Assembly (NCBI GenBank): GCA_013399115.1
Contig: VXAA01000610.1
Span: forward strand, 67,698 to 131,697
Direction of reading: 5' to 3'
DNA length: 64,000 bases
DNA from: Anseranas semipalmata
Taxonomy: Eukaryota > Chordata > Aves > Anseriformes > Anseranatidae
Every line of letters begins with the position of its first letter. Position 1 is the first letter of the stretch. Positions 1-13,100 of this stretch are shown piece by piece. The translations under genes were made by a program, and so were the position numbers. The notes beneath the pieces were generated by a model. The model had not been told where the DNA came from, made no database searches, and was given only the letters and a program-made list of their open reading frames with translations.

Positions 1-640
1 AAGATAAGATGATGTCAAATATCCTTCAAATATGTTTTGACAGTTAGTAGTTTCTCCTTCCAAATCCATTTTGGTTAAGAATCTGTCTAGTTCTATCTCC
101 CTGACAACAAAGATAATAATTAATCATTCCTATCTAAACTACAAAATTTAGCTTCCTGTTGAAGGCAAATAATAGTCCACAGTCAGAGATGTGCCCATCT
201 CATCATCTGAGCTAAAGAAGAAGAGTTAATAATAGTTGGAAACATATTTCTTAGACTGTTAAAATCAGATGCTTCACACTTTTCCTTGTAATAAAACATT
301 GATTTTTTGCTTTGTCTACTAGACGTTTGCCAGATAGTGGAAAATAACTGGTGTTTTTCTAGCCAAAGTAGCCATTTTAGTAAAATAATTTTCCTCAAGA
401 ATGCAGAAAATAAATGAGCTCGCAAAAACACTTGCGTGAACTTCCAAAAGATTGATATGTATGGATCGTGTCTGTTGATTCTGTAAAGGTTCAGGAATTT
501 TGCTGTGAGTAGGAAATTGTTTACCTGAGGAATCTGTGTCTGTTTGTGTGGACAATTTATTCTAGATAATCCTTGTGCAGTACTAAAAGCCTGAGTAGAT
601 GTAAGATTAAACTGCATTTACTGGATGTAGAGGAAATACA

Positions 641-1409
641 GCTTCAACAGGCTGGATAAATGGGCTGACAAGAACCTCATGCAATTCAACAAGAGGAATT
701 GCAAAGTCCTGCACCTGGGGAGGAACAATCCCATCCACCGGTACATGCTGGGGCCACCCAGATGGAAAGCAGCTCGGCAGAAAAGGATCTGGGTGGACAC
801 AAAGTTGACCCTGAGCCAGTAATGTGATCTTGTGGCAAAGAAGGCCAAACGGTATCCTGGGCTGTGTGAGGAGTGTTGCCAGCAGGACCGTCCTTTCTAC
901 TCAGCACTGGTAAAGCCACTTGGAGTACTGTGTACATTCTGGGCTCCCCAGTTCAAGAGAGACATGGAGCTACTGGAGATAGTCCAGTGAAGGACCACAA
1001 AAATGATTAAGGGACTGGAGCATCTCTCCTATGAGGAATGGCTGAGAGAGCCTGGAGAAGAGAAGGCTTGGGGGAAACTTATAAACGTCTATAAATATCT
1101 GCAAAGAGGACAGAGGGAGGCTCTTTCCAGTGGTGCCCAATGACAGGACAAGAGGCAGTGGGCACAAACTGAAACACAGGAAGATATCTCTGAACATCAG
1201 GAAATGCTTTTTCACTGTGAGTGTGACTGAGCACTGACAAAGGTTGCCCCGAGAAGTTGTGGAGTTCCCACCTTGGAAATCTCTCTCCTTGGAGATATGC
1301 AGAAGCCATATGGACATGGTCCTGGGGCCAGCTTTAGGTGATTCTGCTTCAGCAGGGGGCTTAGACCCGATGACCTCCGGAGGTCCTTTCCAACCTAAAC
1401 CGTTCTGTG
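641..1409 (+). mobile_element. CR1 LINE, 5'-truncated, 3' end present
   Basis: This is a clear degenerate CR1 ORF2 tail plus 3' UTR. The DNA reads like a decayed [14 protein letters not shown], then HLGRNNP, then a stretch like LEYC..FWAPQFKRDMELLE. It ends at 1409 with the typical GAGGTCCTTTCCAACCTAAA then an ATTCTGTG-like tail. Stops and frameshifts make it non-coding. No target-site duplication was evident by eye. Confidence 0.92.
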
Positions 1410-1650
1410 GAAGAGAAGCTTCCTTTCTTGAATTTTGATGGTGCTCTAGAAATTCTGAACTTTATTGTGTAAGGTGATATTCCAAAAGTTGGAACATACA
1501 GAAGATAAGTCTGAATTGTATAAAATTGAGATTAAGGGTGTGAAAGGATATGGTTTCTTTTAGAAGACAATGCAAAAGAAAAAAATGAGCTATTAAAGTC
1601 AATGTTTTCTTAGAACACAATGGAAATCAAAAGAGGGGAAATCTAGATAG

Positions 1651-1696
1651 AAGAAAAAAACAAAAAACAAACAAAAAACAAACAAACAAACCAACA
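1651..1696. repeat. A/C-rich simple repeat (CAAA-type)
   Basis: About 46 bases of AAAAC and CAAA units within the TEX10 intron. Confidence 0.8.
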
Positions 1697-2298
1697 ACCT
1701 AATGGATGAGAGATTAAATAAAAGGTGTGGTCAACCTCATCAGCATTATGCAACAAAAGTATGGTGGTATCTTTGCAGTCATTTTTTTTCAGGGTTGCCT
1801 ATTTTGAGTAGCTATTTATGCTGGGGTGAAATGTACCATTTACATTGGATGTCTAGAAGAGCTTTGAGCTGACATCTGAAGATTTCTGTCCATTGTTTAA
1901 GATCAAACTCTGGATCTGCTCTTTATAATTAAAAGGTCTGCTTCTTTCATGCATTTCTCAGGTATGACTTTAGCAGCAGCTTACCTGCTAGTTGTATTTT
2001 TGATAAATTTTCTTCAAGTGAGAGCGAGAGCACTCAGTCACTTCAGAAGGAGGGTTGCCATGTGCTGATTAAAACTGGAATATGTTAAAAACCATGAGGA
2101 CTTCAGCTGCGTTTTGGAAGTCTGTACAATGTGGACCTTTTAAATACTACTTTTAATAATGTGTTTTAAAATTGCTTTTTTTTTATATTCATATGAAGCA
2201 ATTCAAACAGTAGGACCTGCTTTACTGAATGTGCTATGGAGAGTTATTTGAAGGTGGCTGAATGTTCTTACATTTTTAGAATATTTATTTCTTACTAC

Positions 2299-2443
2299 AT
2301 CATCCATCCCTGGAGGTATTCAAAAGGTGTCTAGATGTGGTGCTTGGGGGCATGGTTTAGTGGTAGACTTGGCAGTGTTAGGTGAATGGTTGGACTTGAT
2401 GATTTTAGAGGTCTTTTCTAACCTAAATGATTCTATGATTCTA
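2299..2443 (+). mobile_element. CR1 LINE 3'-end fragment
   Basis: About 145 bases matching only the CR1 3' terminus: CATCCCTGGAGGTATTCAAA near the start, then a GGTTGGACTTGATGAT segment, ending AATGATTCTATGATTCTA. This is the classic 5'-truncated short insertion, and the two tail repeats of ATTCTATG mark the true 3' end. Confidence 0.92.
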
Positions 2444-3976
2444 CATTTCTCAGTTAACGTTTATACCTTTATGTGATTTCCAGCTAATTAATGAACTGCT
2501 AATCAATTAAGAATAAGCAAGTGGTCCGTTTAAGAAACGCGTCCAAGAAGAATCTTTATCTGAAGAGTATGTGAAATGAATAAGTTAATGTTCCTGGTGC
2601 AATAAAAAGAACTTAATAATTTATCTTAATTAAAATTCATTCTAATATCTGATGCATTTCTCGGTTGACAGATTTATTAGATTTCAAGTTCGCAGTGGCT
2701 CCCTGCATTATGATTAAGTATGGCCATGCTATTTCAGGTGTTTTTTGTAGCGTGTCTTTCACTGAGAATCTCTATACAGTAACTTAAATATGTTCCCTGG
2801 TTTTATGGGAGTTTTCCCGATGAAGACCAGCCCCTGAACTGGATCTGTAATCACTTTTTAGTATGGAGCGTTCGTGTTAAAATGTGGTCTCCGGGGGTAG
2901 AAGTAGCTCTGTTCAGTGTGGAACATGTTACTGTATCTGGTTTTGACTACATAACATAAACTGCTCTGTATTCCTGAACGGAAAACAAAGGTTTTCTGGT
3001 CTTGGATTATGAAGACAACGAAAATAAGTGATTACTGCTGGTTAAGTACGTCTTGACAGCAATTAATTCACCGGGGCCGAGCTCTACTGAGACAACTTGA
3101 GTGAGAGCTGATGCTCTTCATATGTCTCTTATCTTTTCAGATACTTCCCTGTTCTTTCTAGGCTTGTTTTCTCAGAATTTAGATGTGTATGATTTCTTTT
3201 CATGCTTTAACTTTTACTTCCAATCTTTTAGTCTGGTTTCTAAAGAAAGTGTTTGGTCTTTTTTCAGTCTACTATAACTTCTGCACTTGCTGGCCAGTTT
3301 TAGCCAACTTTGACATGAGGTTAGAACTCGAGCATTGTTTTAAGTCTGGTGATACAGCATAGTTGGCTAAAGCTTCAGAGGAAAAAAAGGTTGCGGTGCA
3401 GGTTTAGCAGTTCTCATTGTAGTGGCTTGGCAGTGGCCTCTGAAGGTACGTATTTTCTGGTTAATCAACAAACGTGATTTGGAGCCAGCTGGTTCGAAGA
3501 CATGGAGAGCTGATAAGGCTGACTTGTGCATGGCAGGGAGAAAAAGGGTAAATATAGAGTTAACTGAAGACAGTGGCGGTGAGGTTTCAGAAGCATAGGT
3601 GAAGTAAAGGAGAATATTGTTGTGAGGTTATTGCACTAGGGAAAAAGGATTGTGGAACAGCTGTGGAAAACAGGACTTCATTAGTTAATGCACAGGTTGA
3701 AAGGTAGTTACTGAGTTGTCTTCAGGAGGCTCTGAAGTTTTCATTTATATGTTGTCTCAGTATTCGTGTGCTTCTTTCATAAGCTATACAACAAGGTGTT
3801 TTAATGATTCATGAATCCATCCAGCAGTGTTGTTTTTTTTTTTTTTTTTGAATCCTTTTGGTACTTCCCTATGGAGATCACTGTAGGTAGTTGCAGATAC
3901 AGACTGTATGTCTTGTGTGTATGAAATCAAAAGATTAAAAAGCACTATTTTAGATTTTTATATATTTTCTTTCTAG

Positions 3977-4112
3977 TGGCTACGGAACCCTTGATAAAAG
4001 CGGTATATACACTATACCAGCAAAGGAATCTCCTCTTTCCTGTTCGTACGTTGCTTTTGAAATTTTTTAGCAGAGTTTACCAAAAAGAAGATTTGAGGAC
4101 TCAAAGAATCAG
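3977..4112 (+). CDS. TEX10: TEX10 coding exon a (first in window)
   Basis: Acceptor TTCTAG ends at 3976 and donor GTAAAA starts at 4113. The exon begins with the last two bases of a codon, then encodes 44 residues starting [17 protein letters not shown] and ends with AG, the first two bases of an Arg codon completed by the next exon. It is a leucine-rich helical segment ([15 protein letters not shown]) typical of the TEX10 middle region. It lies inside no long ORF because intronic stops close the frame on both sides. The preceding TEX10 exon was not found in 1-3976, so it must lie upstream. Confidence 0.92.
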
Positions 4113-7100
4113 GTAAAAAACACTTCTATATTCTTTTTCATTTCAACACAGCATGTTTATTTCAAGAGTTAGAATATCAAATTTCTATGTATATGTTGTA
4201 AAATGTCATTGTGGATCTGGTTTGGCATTGTCACTGAAATTTCAAAGCTCAAGTTCCCTGTGAGTTGAGATTAATGTATGTTAGCTTATGTGTCTTTTCC
4301 TTTAATGTAAGTACTAGGTTTAAGATATAACTTGCAGTATGTTGTTGCAAGCTCATTGTTACTGACAGTGTGGTAGTCCTTCCCAGATGTGTCAGTGTTG
4401 TTCAGCTATTGCAATGGAGCCATGTCCATTACTCCAGCTTGAGGTTATGGACTTTTGACTTAAGTGGTTCTGTTAGTGCACGTCTAGCCTATCATATTTT
4501 CTTTAATAAAAATATTCTTCAGTTGTTTTGGATGTGTGGCTCTAAAGAGACCTATGTTTAAGAAAATATTCTTGTCCTTTTGGGTTCCCAGTTTCGTGCA
4601 TCTATTAGATACCTGACTTGCTTCAGGTAAGAATAGATGATTCTCTATATTGCTGTTATCGTTTTTCAGCATAAGATTTGTCCAAATTATTCGGGAAATG
4701 TTAAGATGATGTATTTTTCAACCAAGCCACCTGGTTCCAACCATGTAAAATCCTTAAATACAGATCAGTCTGCATCAGTCTTGAGAACTGAAAAGGGGGA
4801 CACGATCATGCCTATGATACCTGCTTCTGCTGCTAGGTAAAAATCAAACCTCAGGGCCCCCAGAAATGCTGATGTCCATTAGCAGAATCAAGCTTTGGAA
4901 ATATAGCTATTTTCTGTAACTCCTCTGCTTTGTTAAATGCTATATTGTGGCCAGATCTGAGTACACATAATTAGATATACAGAGGGAAATATCTAACGCT
5001 ATGCTATGAACATTAGGAAAAAAAAAAAAGGGAATTTGAAAGACAGGAAAAAGGCTATGGAACATCCCATGTTCCTCTTTTTCACACGGAGTGAAAAAGA
5101 TTTTTTTTTTTTTTCCATATTCACTAATTTCCCTGAGGTTACATAACGACTGCTTTCTGCACTTACCTGGAAGTCTTGAGCATCTCATCCACAGTTCCAT
5201 ATGACATCCATAGTTCCATCTAATGTCTAGAAAGCTTTAACTTCCTACCTTCAGATGTCACAGACAACAGTAGTTTTCCTGCTGTTTTCCTCTCCTCAGC
5301 CCTCTACATGGACTTGTAACACTTTTACTAACTGAAGACTGAAATCTCAAAAGGCAAAAATTCTTTGCCAAAAGGATATTTACACCTATGTTTGATGACA
5401 TTTTAAGATAGCATAATCTTTATGTACTGGGACAATCCATTTCTTTCCTTTAGAAACAATTTTTTGATGTCTTCAAGTTGTGGACTGTGAAGTAGTTGAC
5501 ATTCATACTATTCTATTGAGTTTGACATTATAGCTTTTTTTAGCCTTTCTGTGGCTGCTCTGCTCAGTTGTGTGTGTTTTTTGTTTGTTTTTTTCCCCCT
5601 CAGAAGCTTGTTGAGAGCAGTACAGGAGGAGCAGAGTTCATGTTGGAACAATTTCCAAGGCCATTTAAGTGAGACTTTATTTTTCAGGTGTATCTGATTC
5701 AAAGGATGGATGGGAGAATCGGGCCTTCCGTTGCCCTGTGGGGGGGAAAAAACAAACCAAAACTTGATATATTACAAGGTTCAGAATTAATATTTTGGTC
5801 TGGGTGTTAGTTGTCTTCACCCCCTAATTGCTACACATGTTTCTATATAGTCATTGTGTGTGTGTGTGTATATATATGTATGCATACAGTATATATATAA
5901 ACACACAGGTGGAGACCAAAGAGGCTGTCTAGCTTCACAGCCTGCCTCCAACATTGACCTGTGTGGAATGCTATAGGAAGAAAGCAAGAATTACTTTTCC
6001 ATAGTACTGTAAGTTTCCAACCATGTGAGGCCTGTACTTCCTCACAACATCTAGTACCACTCAGTGGACGTCTTTTCCATGAGCTTTTCTGGTCATTTCT
6101 TGGACCACTGTAAATCAAGGCTAACTGCAGCATTATCTGGCAAGGAGTGGCAAAGCTCAGCTATCTGAAGACCAACTTCCTTTTGTTTGTTTGGATCCTG
6201 GCTCCTCTAGCTTCCTTTGATACCACCACCCACCTCTTCTGTGGGGAGGGAGAGCAAACATTTGATCCCTATCCACCCTTTGCATGTCAAGGGATCTTTA
6301 GACCTCTGTTGAGCCTACCTTCAACTTGACCACTTCAGTTGTATCTTTACCAGGCTGAAGTTGTCTCTTCTCCATGCTTTTCCTACCTTTAAACTCAAGT
6401 ATCTCTCCATGCAATGCCTTGCCCTCTTATGCCATAGATACTTAGGTTTTGGTGAAGGATTTTAAGCCTATGGAAAATTAGATGATTTTTTGATTGTTTG
6501 CAGTGTGCAGCTTTGTGTTAATGTTCAAGTCATTTTCATAAATGACTGTATTAGCTCTGTATGGCCTGTGGACAGTGAGAGTAATGATATGGTTTGGTCC
6601 CTACAGTTCTTGGTGTAATTTTTAATATACAGAGGTAGCAGTTCTATTAAGAAAGTGTGCATCTTTTAGTAAGAGTACCTTTAGGAGAGCCATGTTTAAA
6701 GTAATTTGCCTGAGTGCCAAAGGTATTCAGTGGTAAAACAATAAATAGGATTCAAGAATCCTTACTTTAATTGTTGCGTTAACTATTAAATTGCACTTTG
6801 CAAATTTAGAAGTAAATTTTTAAAGTGTGAGAGACCTACCTGAAAACCTCCATTAAAATAATTCAGTACTTGTTCCTTGATGTATAATATAAAGAGAAAT
6901 ATAATAAGATCAAAAAAGGGAAACAGCATTCTCTGATCAGCCAGGATTCATTTTGGAAAACTTTGTTTACTTTTTTTAGTCTCATTTTTTAATATTACTG
7001 TGTTTGTTTTAATCATCACTCCTGATTAAGAAATGAAACTGGCTAAAAAACAAAAAGAGGTTCTGGGTGTTTTGGAGGGGGAGAAGAGAAATTTTATTAT

Positions 7101-10100
7101 GGTTGACATCAATAGTTGATTTACTGTAGTAGCTGAACAGAGAAAGAAAATAAACTAAGATCATGTTATCAATTCCTATTTAAAGCAACCAGTTCTAGGT
7201 TTTCATTCTGTTTTGAGATATATCTGAATTGAAGAGCAATATGTCAGTAAAGGTAGAATTGAATTTGAAAGTCTAGTAAAAAGAGTAATAGCTTGACCGG
7301 GGAGTTCAGTAGTATTCAGGACGTAGTAATAATGTTGAGTTTTAGCCTGACTCATAATTCACTAAATATAAAAAGATAAAAGTAATGAGAAATGGAAATG
7401 TTGCTTTGCCAGCATACAGTCAGTTCACACAAATACTTTCAAAAAGAGTTGTAATATAAAGTATGTAGTGCAAAAACTTGATCAAATAAATACTTCCATA
7501 ATAACCCTAGTAGCGTACCAATGTGCTCAGATCTTCAGGTGAAATATTCTAAGCAAATCATACTATTGCAGTTTATAGTAATTTAATTTTACCTAACATT
7601 AAAGCAACTTAGTCAGGACTGGAAAGGGTAAGGTTTTTTGTTTGTTTTCCCCAAAATAATTTTCCCTTTTTTCTTTAGAAGTCGAAGTAAAGTTTTGTCT
7701 CGTTGGTTGGCTGGTTTACCTCAGCAACTTGCTCTGCTTGGCTTGAGAAACCCTGAGCTTTCAAATCAGCTGATCGATATCATTCATTCTGCTGCTTCTC
7801 GTTCAAACAAAGAATTATTACAAAGTTTACAAGCCACTGCTGCTCAAATATATGGTAAGACTTTGCAGTACACCACACTGATTTTTTTTCCATCACTTGG
7901 CAGGAAAGTTGCGATACGTGGAAAATACAGGTGTTTCTCAGGTGAATGTAAAGTGTGTAACGTGTGTGGGGAGATCAGTTCAGTCACTTACAATGAAGGT
8001 TAAAAGGAACCATGCGTGTCATTTCCTGAAGGCTAGCAAAATGATTAAAATCTGCAGTTCAAGTTATCGGGACTTTAATCTGATAGATCAGAAGCTTCAG
8101 TTTTTGTGAAATCTGCTTCTGGTAGTATTGCTTCTTTTTTTTTTTTTTGCCTTTTTTTTCCTTCTTCAGTGTTAGTTATAGTGCCATACCTTCAGCAAAT
8201 GTTGTAGGCTCTTACATAATAGCAGCTAGAAAAGATGAGGGGTCACTGCATGAGATACTTGTGTGAAAATTTTTGTGCATTTAAAATGTTTACATTTTGA
8301 CATTTTAATACCACTTGCCAGAATTTTCCAAATATGTTTTTTTCAGTTAATTTAATGCATGCTGATCCATTTTGAAGCTGAAGCCTTGCCTGAAAGTGGT
8401 TTGAGTTCTTTGGGTCTAGGGCACTGCTTGCTTATCATTACGTAAGTTAGGGAGAATATAGTCTGTTGCGTTGTGGACTTCTACTTGCTGTTTCAGGAAA
8501 CGCAAACAATAGTATGTCCATATATTTTTAAACGCATACTTTGCTTCCTTTCTGGAAGTGATGAGTGAAGTAGATTCTTCTGTTTACATCAAATAAAATG
8601 TATTTGGGTCTATCGAGGTGATTATACTGTTGTAACAATTTTTCTTTTATTGTTGTGGTGATAATAAATTGTCTGTTAGTACCTATGGACTTTTCTGCTA
8701 AAAAATAATTCTCTTCTCCAGAATTGCATTGTTGTGCAGTCTGGCAATTTCGTTGTAAGTATTGTGATAGATTTAGTCTATTTTCTTGACCGAGGCTCAT
8801 AAAATAGTTGTTTCATCTGTTTTCAGTTTAAAGATAAGCTTCTACTTCTTGTTCTTGAAGATACAAAATAGGAAATGTGAGATAATGGATTTCTACACGC
8901 TTAAAAATCAAAAGACAAAATATTTCAATTTTTATTATACTTAAGTTTAAATAAAATACTTCTTGATTTTCCTTTTTTTTTTTTTTTTTTTTTAAATCTG
9001 GACTCAGTTCTTTTCAATGGTTTGTGGTAGCAGTGCTGGCACTAGGTGTCTTTTGATACTTGTTTCCTGAAACATAGTACATATATATGGTTGGTAGGAA
9101 AATAACCTAAATATAAGTTGTAACCCAAGTTTTTGTCATTGGCGGAGAATGAGTTTCTCTAGAGCATCATTATTTCAACAGGTCTGTAAGAAGAGGAACT
9201 CTGTAGAGGTTTGCTTTCCTGAACACAAGGAGGGATGCATTTACAAAAGTAATTTTCATTGGGCTTTCTTAGACATTTGCACAATGAAGGACACTTATCT
9301 GGAGGGTTTTTTGGTTTGTTTGTTTTTTAATTAAAGTTAGGAAAATACTATGCAAGTGAACAGTGTTTGATTCTATTCTTTTTTTTTAAGCATTATTTTA
9401 TTATAATTTTCACTCTTCATAATTTCCCACTGGCTTTCCTTACTGCTTTTGTTACCCTTGCTTCAGTTTTCTTCCACTTACAGCTCATTCTTCCTACACT
9501 TACAAACTTTCAATACATTAGTAACATTAGGAGAAAACTCTTCTTTTGTGCCTGGCTTTTAATTCGTTCTTCGTATTTTTTCAGACCCACTAGATGGCAC
9601 TCTGGTTCTGCTCCCAGCTGAGGCTCAGCGGCGGCTGGTTCAGCTGGTGTACTTCCTACCGTGCCTCCCTGCCAGCTTGCTAGCTTGCTTGAGTCGCTGT
9701 TGTATCATGGGAAGAATGTCCTCAGAGCTAGCTGCCACTCTTATTGGGATACTGCGCATGAGGTACAATGCTTAACCTGTGCTTTAATTTGCTGTAAAAA
9801 CACATGGACGTTTTTGTTAAAAGCGAACTTTGTTACCGGTTCGCACTTTTTTAAAACACAAAGGATCAATACAGAATGTAAGAATTGGCATCATGAGGAA
9901 AGTTAATGCTTCTGTCAGATGTTATTTCTAGACTTTCACTTTGACTGTGGCCTTACATTAACCAATTTTCTGCAGTGCTTGAAAACAAAATCATAGTCTT
10001 TACCTTTAAGGCTATGCAGTATTGAGCACTGTCTACGCAGAATGTTATCACTGGTGGTCTTTGTTCTACCACTGATTGCAGCTTTTCCTCATAAATACTT

Positions 10101-13100
10101 CGACTTGACCTCATAAATACTTCAACTTCACAATGTTTGTAGTGAAAAATAACCAACCAGTGTGTATTCTCATGTTCTGCTTTGCTTTAAAGTTCTAAAA
10201 CTTGCTCTTCCTATAATTACCACGCTTAAATAGTCAGATCATAGTTGCTAGGCAAGTGTCTTGTTAGAAATCATTCACACACTGCTTATTTTTCTCCTGG
10301 CTTGAGTTTGTTTGACTGTGACGTTAGGGAGAGATTGCTGTTCCACAGAAGTGAGTGAAAGGATTGCTAGGATTTCATGACAGTATTCTGCTTTGCTGCT
10401 TCTGAAAAAATACACGTGCTTTTTTCCATTGCTCAGTATTGTTCGAGCTTGGATAAATAAGCAGGAGTTAGGCTTGTATGAATTATGCTTAAAGTGATTT
10501 TTTTCTTAGTGCTTTTTGGAACTTGAACATTTTTATTAAAATATGACATGACATAACACAATGTACTGCCAAATACAGACCTGTTTATATTAGCCATATA
10601 GCATGTGAATATTATAGGTGACTAACATGTGATGTGATGGTGAATATAATGCATTACTGCTATAAAAATGAAAATCTGTGTAGTTCTGGAAATGTGAATC
10701 TCCAATTTTATAAAACATGTTCTTTGCCATATACTACAGACTCAGTGGCAAACTGTGACCAAATGAAAGGCAGGCATTGTAAGAACTGAAGACGGTAATA
10801 AGCACCTCGGTGCTTATTTTTTCATTAGATCTTATCTGATTTTCAGTGTGGGAGATTTTTACAATAATAGTATAGCTGTATTCTGAAGATTATCAGGAAG
10901 GTGCAGGTGGGCTGCAGGCATTTGATCCTTTTGGCAGTAGATGTGAGAGACTGCTGGGGGGCAGTATGCTTACCAAAAGTAGATTACATCTTGGCAATGG
11001 AGGAGGAGCAACTTTTTCATTTTTCAGAGGTGCAAAGAAAGTCTTTTGATCTTAATTTATGGCATTTGGAACATGTTTTAATTGAAGATGGATTCAAAGA
11101 TTGTGGGTTATCTACCTTAAGTAGTTGATCTGAAATAACTATGAAAAATGAAGCTTGGAAAAGATGTATTAATCTTGATTGAGCATTGTTTTTCTTTGGT
11201 AAGGCAGTTCCCACTGTGTTAAGAGGAATCAGTATTAAAAAAACAGAACTTGATCAGTTTTCTTTAGAAACATCTGAAAATAATGCAAGTCCTTATAAAG
11301 ATTTAAATAACCCTTTTGTAGACAAAGTGAATGTAACAGCATTGAAAATACTCTCACCTATGTTGCCAACTTGAAAGTTTGTAGTAGAAGTTTTAAAGGG
11401 CTTGAAAAAAGGCTTAACCCTTTTTCAGCAATGGCTCAGCTTCTAAATATATAGGTGAAACTTATTTTGTGGAAGGTGTTTTTCTATTTCATGGTCATGA
11501 TCATAGATTTTTGTCATAAGAATTTTATCATAGGATGCCTTTAAGAATTGGAGAACCAAGGTGATGTCAGAAATTTTAGTGGCTGCTGTGAAGGGGATGC
11601 CCAAAAAAATAATTCTTTGGAACCATTTTTTGGTGGCTAAAATTAGCCACTATACATGCAAAAACACTGAGATAACTAACAACAATAATTTCTCGAGAAC
11701 AGGAACAGTCTGATGTATCTGCTTGGGAAGAGATTTGTGCAGTTAAGAAAAAAAGTAGTTCATTTTCTAGATCTGAACTTGATCTGGGCTTTACGAACTT
11801 CATCACCTGTCATTGCACGCAGGATACATGACCTAATTTTCTAGCTCTTGTCATCAGTAAAGCCTAGCTGGATTATTGTGTCCAGTTTTGTGGTTTGCTT
11901 TCAGATAATGATGTGGGCAAACTGGACCGAATCTAAAGGAGAACAGATAAAGAACGATAGTCTGTAAATTGTGATAATGGGGAATGACTAACAAATTGGC
12001 ATTGTTAGGCAAATAAGACTGGGAAGGAGGGGGAACTTGTCTTAGTATGTGTAAAAGGCTGTTGAAAAGGGATGGGAGAATGCAGTTGTAGCAGGATTAG
12101 AAATAAAGACATTAAATGTGAGAAAAACATTTGGTTAGAGTGCTAACAAAATTTTCTAAAAGCAGAGTACTCCAGTACACATACTGGAGTAGACTGTGTA
12201 GGAAGGAGGTAGAGAATATACTTCAGAGCAGATATTTAAAATCAGATGGATGAAAGCGAATCATGGATGGCAGAGGTAAAGCCTTAAAGAAAATAAGAGG
12301 GACTAGGTAACTTCTGGTAGTTATTTACAGCTCTTGTGATTCTTTGAATTAAACATACAAATTCTTGAAATTAACAGTACTATACCAAAATATATATATA
12401 ACTTCACAGTTCTGTGCTACAGTGTGGTTCATTGGACATTTTCTGTAGTTTTAGATGACAATGATGTTTAAAGAAACTGATACAAATCAGTTCATTCAGA
12501 GACCTCATTTATGAGTAAAATTGATATTGTCACTAGATGGCACTGTTTTTCTTCCATTACATTTCTGTTCTATTTTGTGATGGGGGAGTTCTTACAAATT
12601 TCTTTTCTTCTAATCACCTGCTTATCTGTCATGCTTTAAATAGATTGCATTCAGTAGCATCAGAGGCTCACTGCTGTATTTGGCAATTGTTTTTAATTTC
12701 TTTTAAAGCTTTTACTTCCGCATTACTCTTGACTGGCAGACCATGTACGTTCTTATGTGCGTCTGAGAATGCACATACATACCCATGTATATTTGCCAGG
12801 GAGAAGCTACATTAAAGTGAATTTGATGAGAGTACATATGGATGATAATAAGACTGTTGCAGTTATTCTAGGAACAATCATCATAAGCTGAAGAAACTCT
12901 TATGTATCTTTTGTGTGTGTGCATGTGTGTACAAACTATAAAAGTAGATAGTAAATGTATCCAGATGGCTTAAACCACAGCACTGTCATGATAGCAGGCG
13001 GTAACCATTAAATCTAATTATTGCATATTAACTTCTGGAAGTTTTTGTTAATTGGAAATGGATTTTGAAGACATCCTGTAGCTTCCACTTTTTATTTGTG

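Larger units (their letters stand above)
1..3976 (+). other. TEX10 intron (3' part)
   Basis: No TEX10-like exon was found here, although the family has about 500 residues N-terminal to the first exon in the window. The block holds two + strand CR1 pieces (641-1409 and 2299-2443), an A/C-rich simple repeat at 1651-1696 and a T-run at 3833-3849. The rest is unremarkable AT-rich intron. Open frames on the - strand at 183-1317 fall mostly across the CR1 and have no recognisable product. Confidence 0.7.
4113..7678 (+). other. TEX10 intron (3.6 kb)
   Basis: The intron contains a TG/TA microsatellite at 5855-5907, a T-run at 5101-5114 and a MIR-like fossil at 6694-6770. Small open frames on both strands carry no recognisable domain. 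No exon-like conserved block was seen. Confidence 0.6.

Noticed and set aside
970..1317. 115-codon - strand open frame
   Set aside because: Antisense of the CR1 copy at 641-1409.
10797..10822. Rho-independent terminator
   Set aside because: The window is a vertebrate intron, so the bacterial interpretation does not apply.
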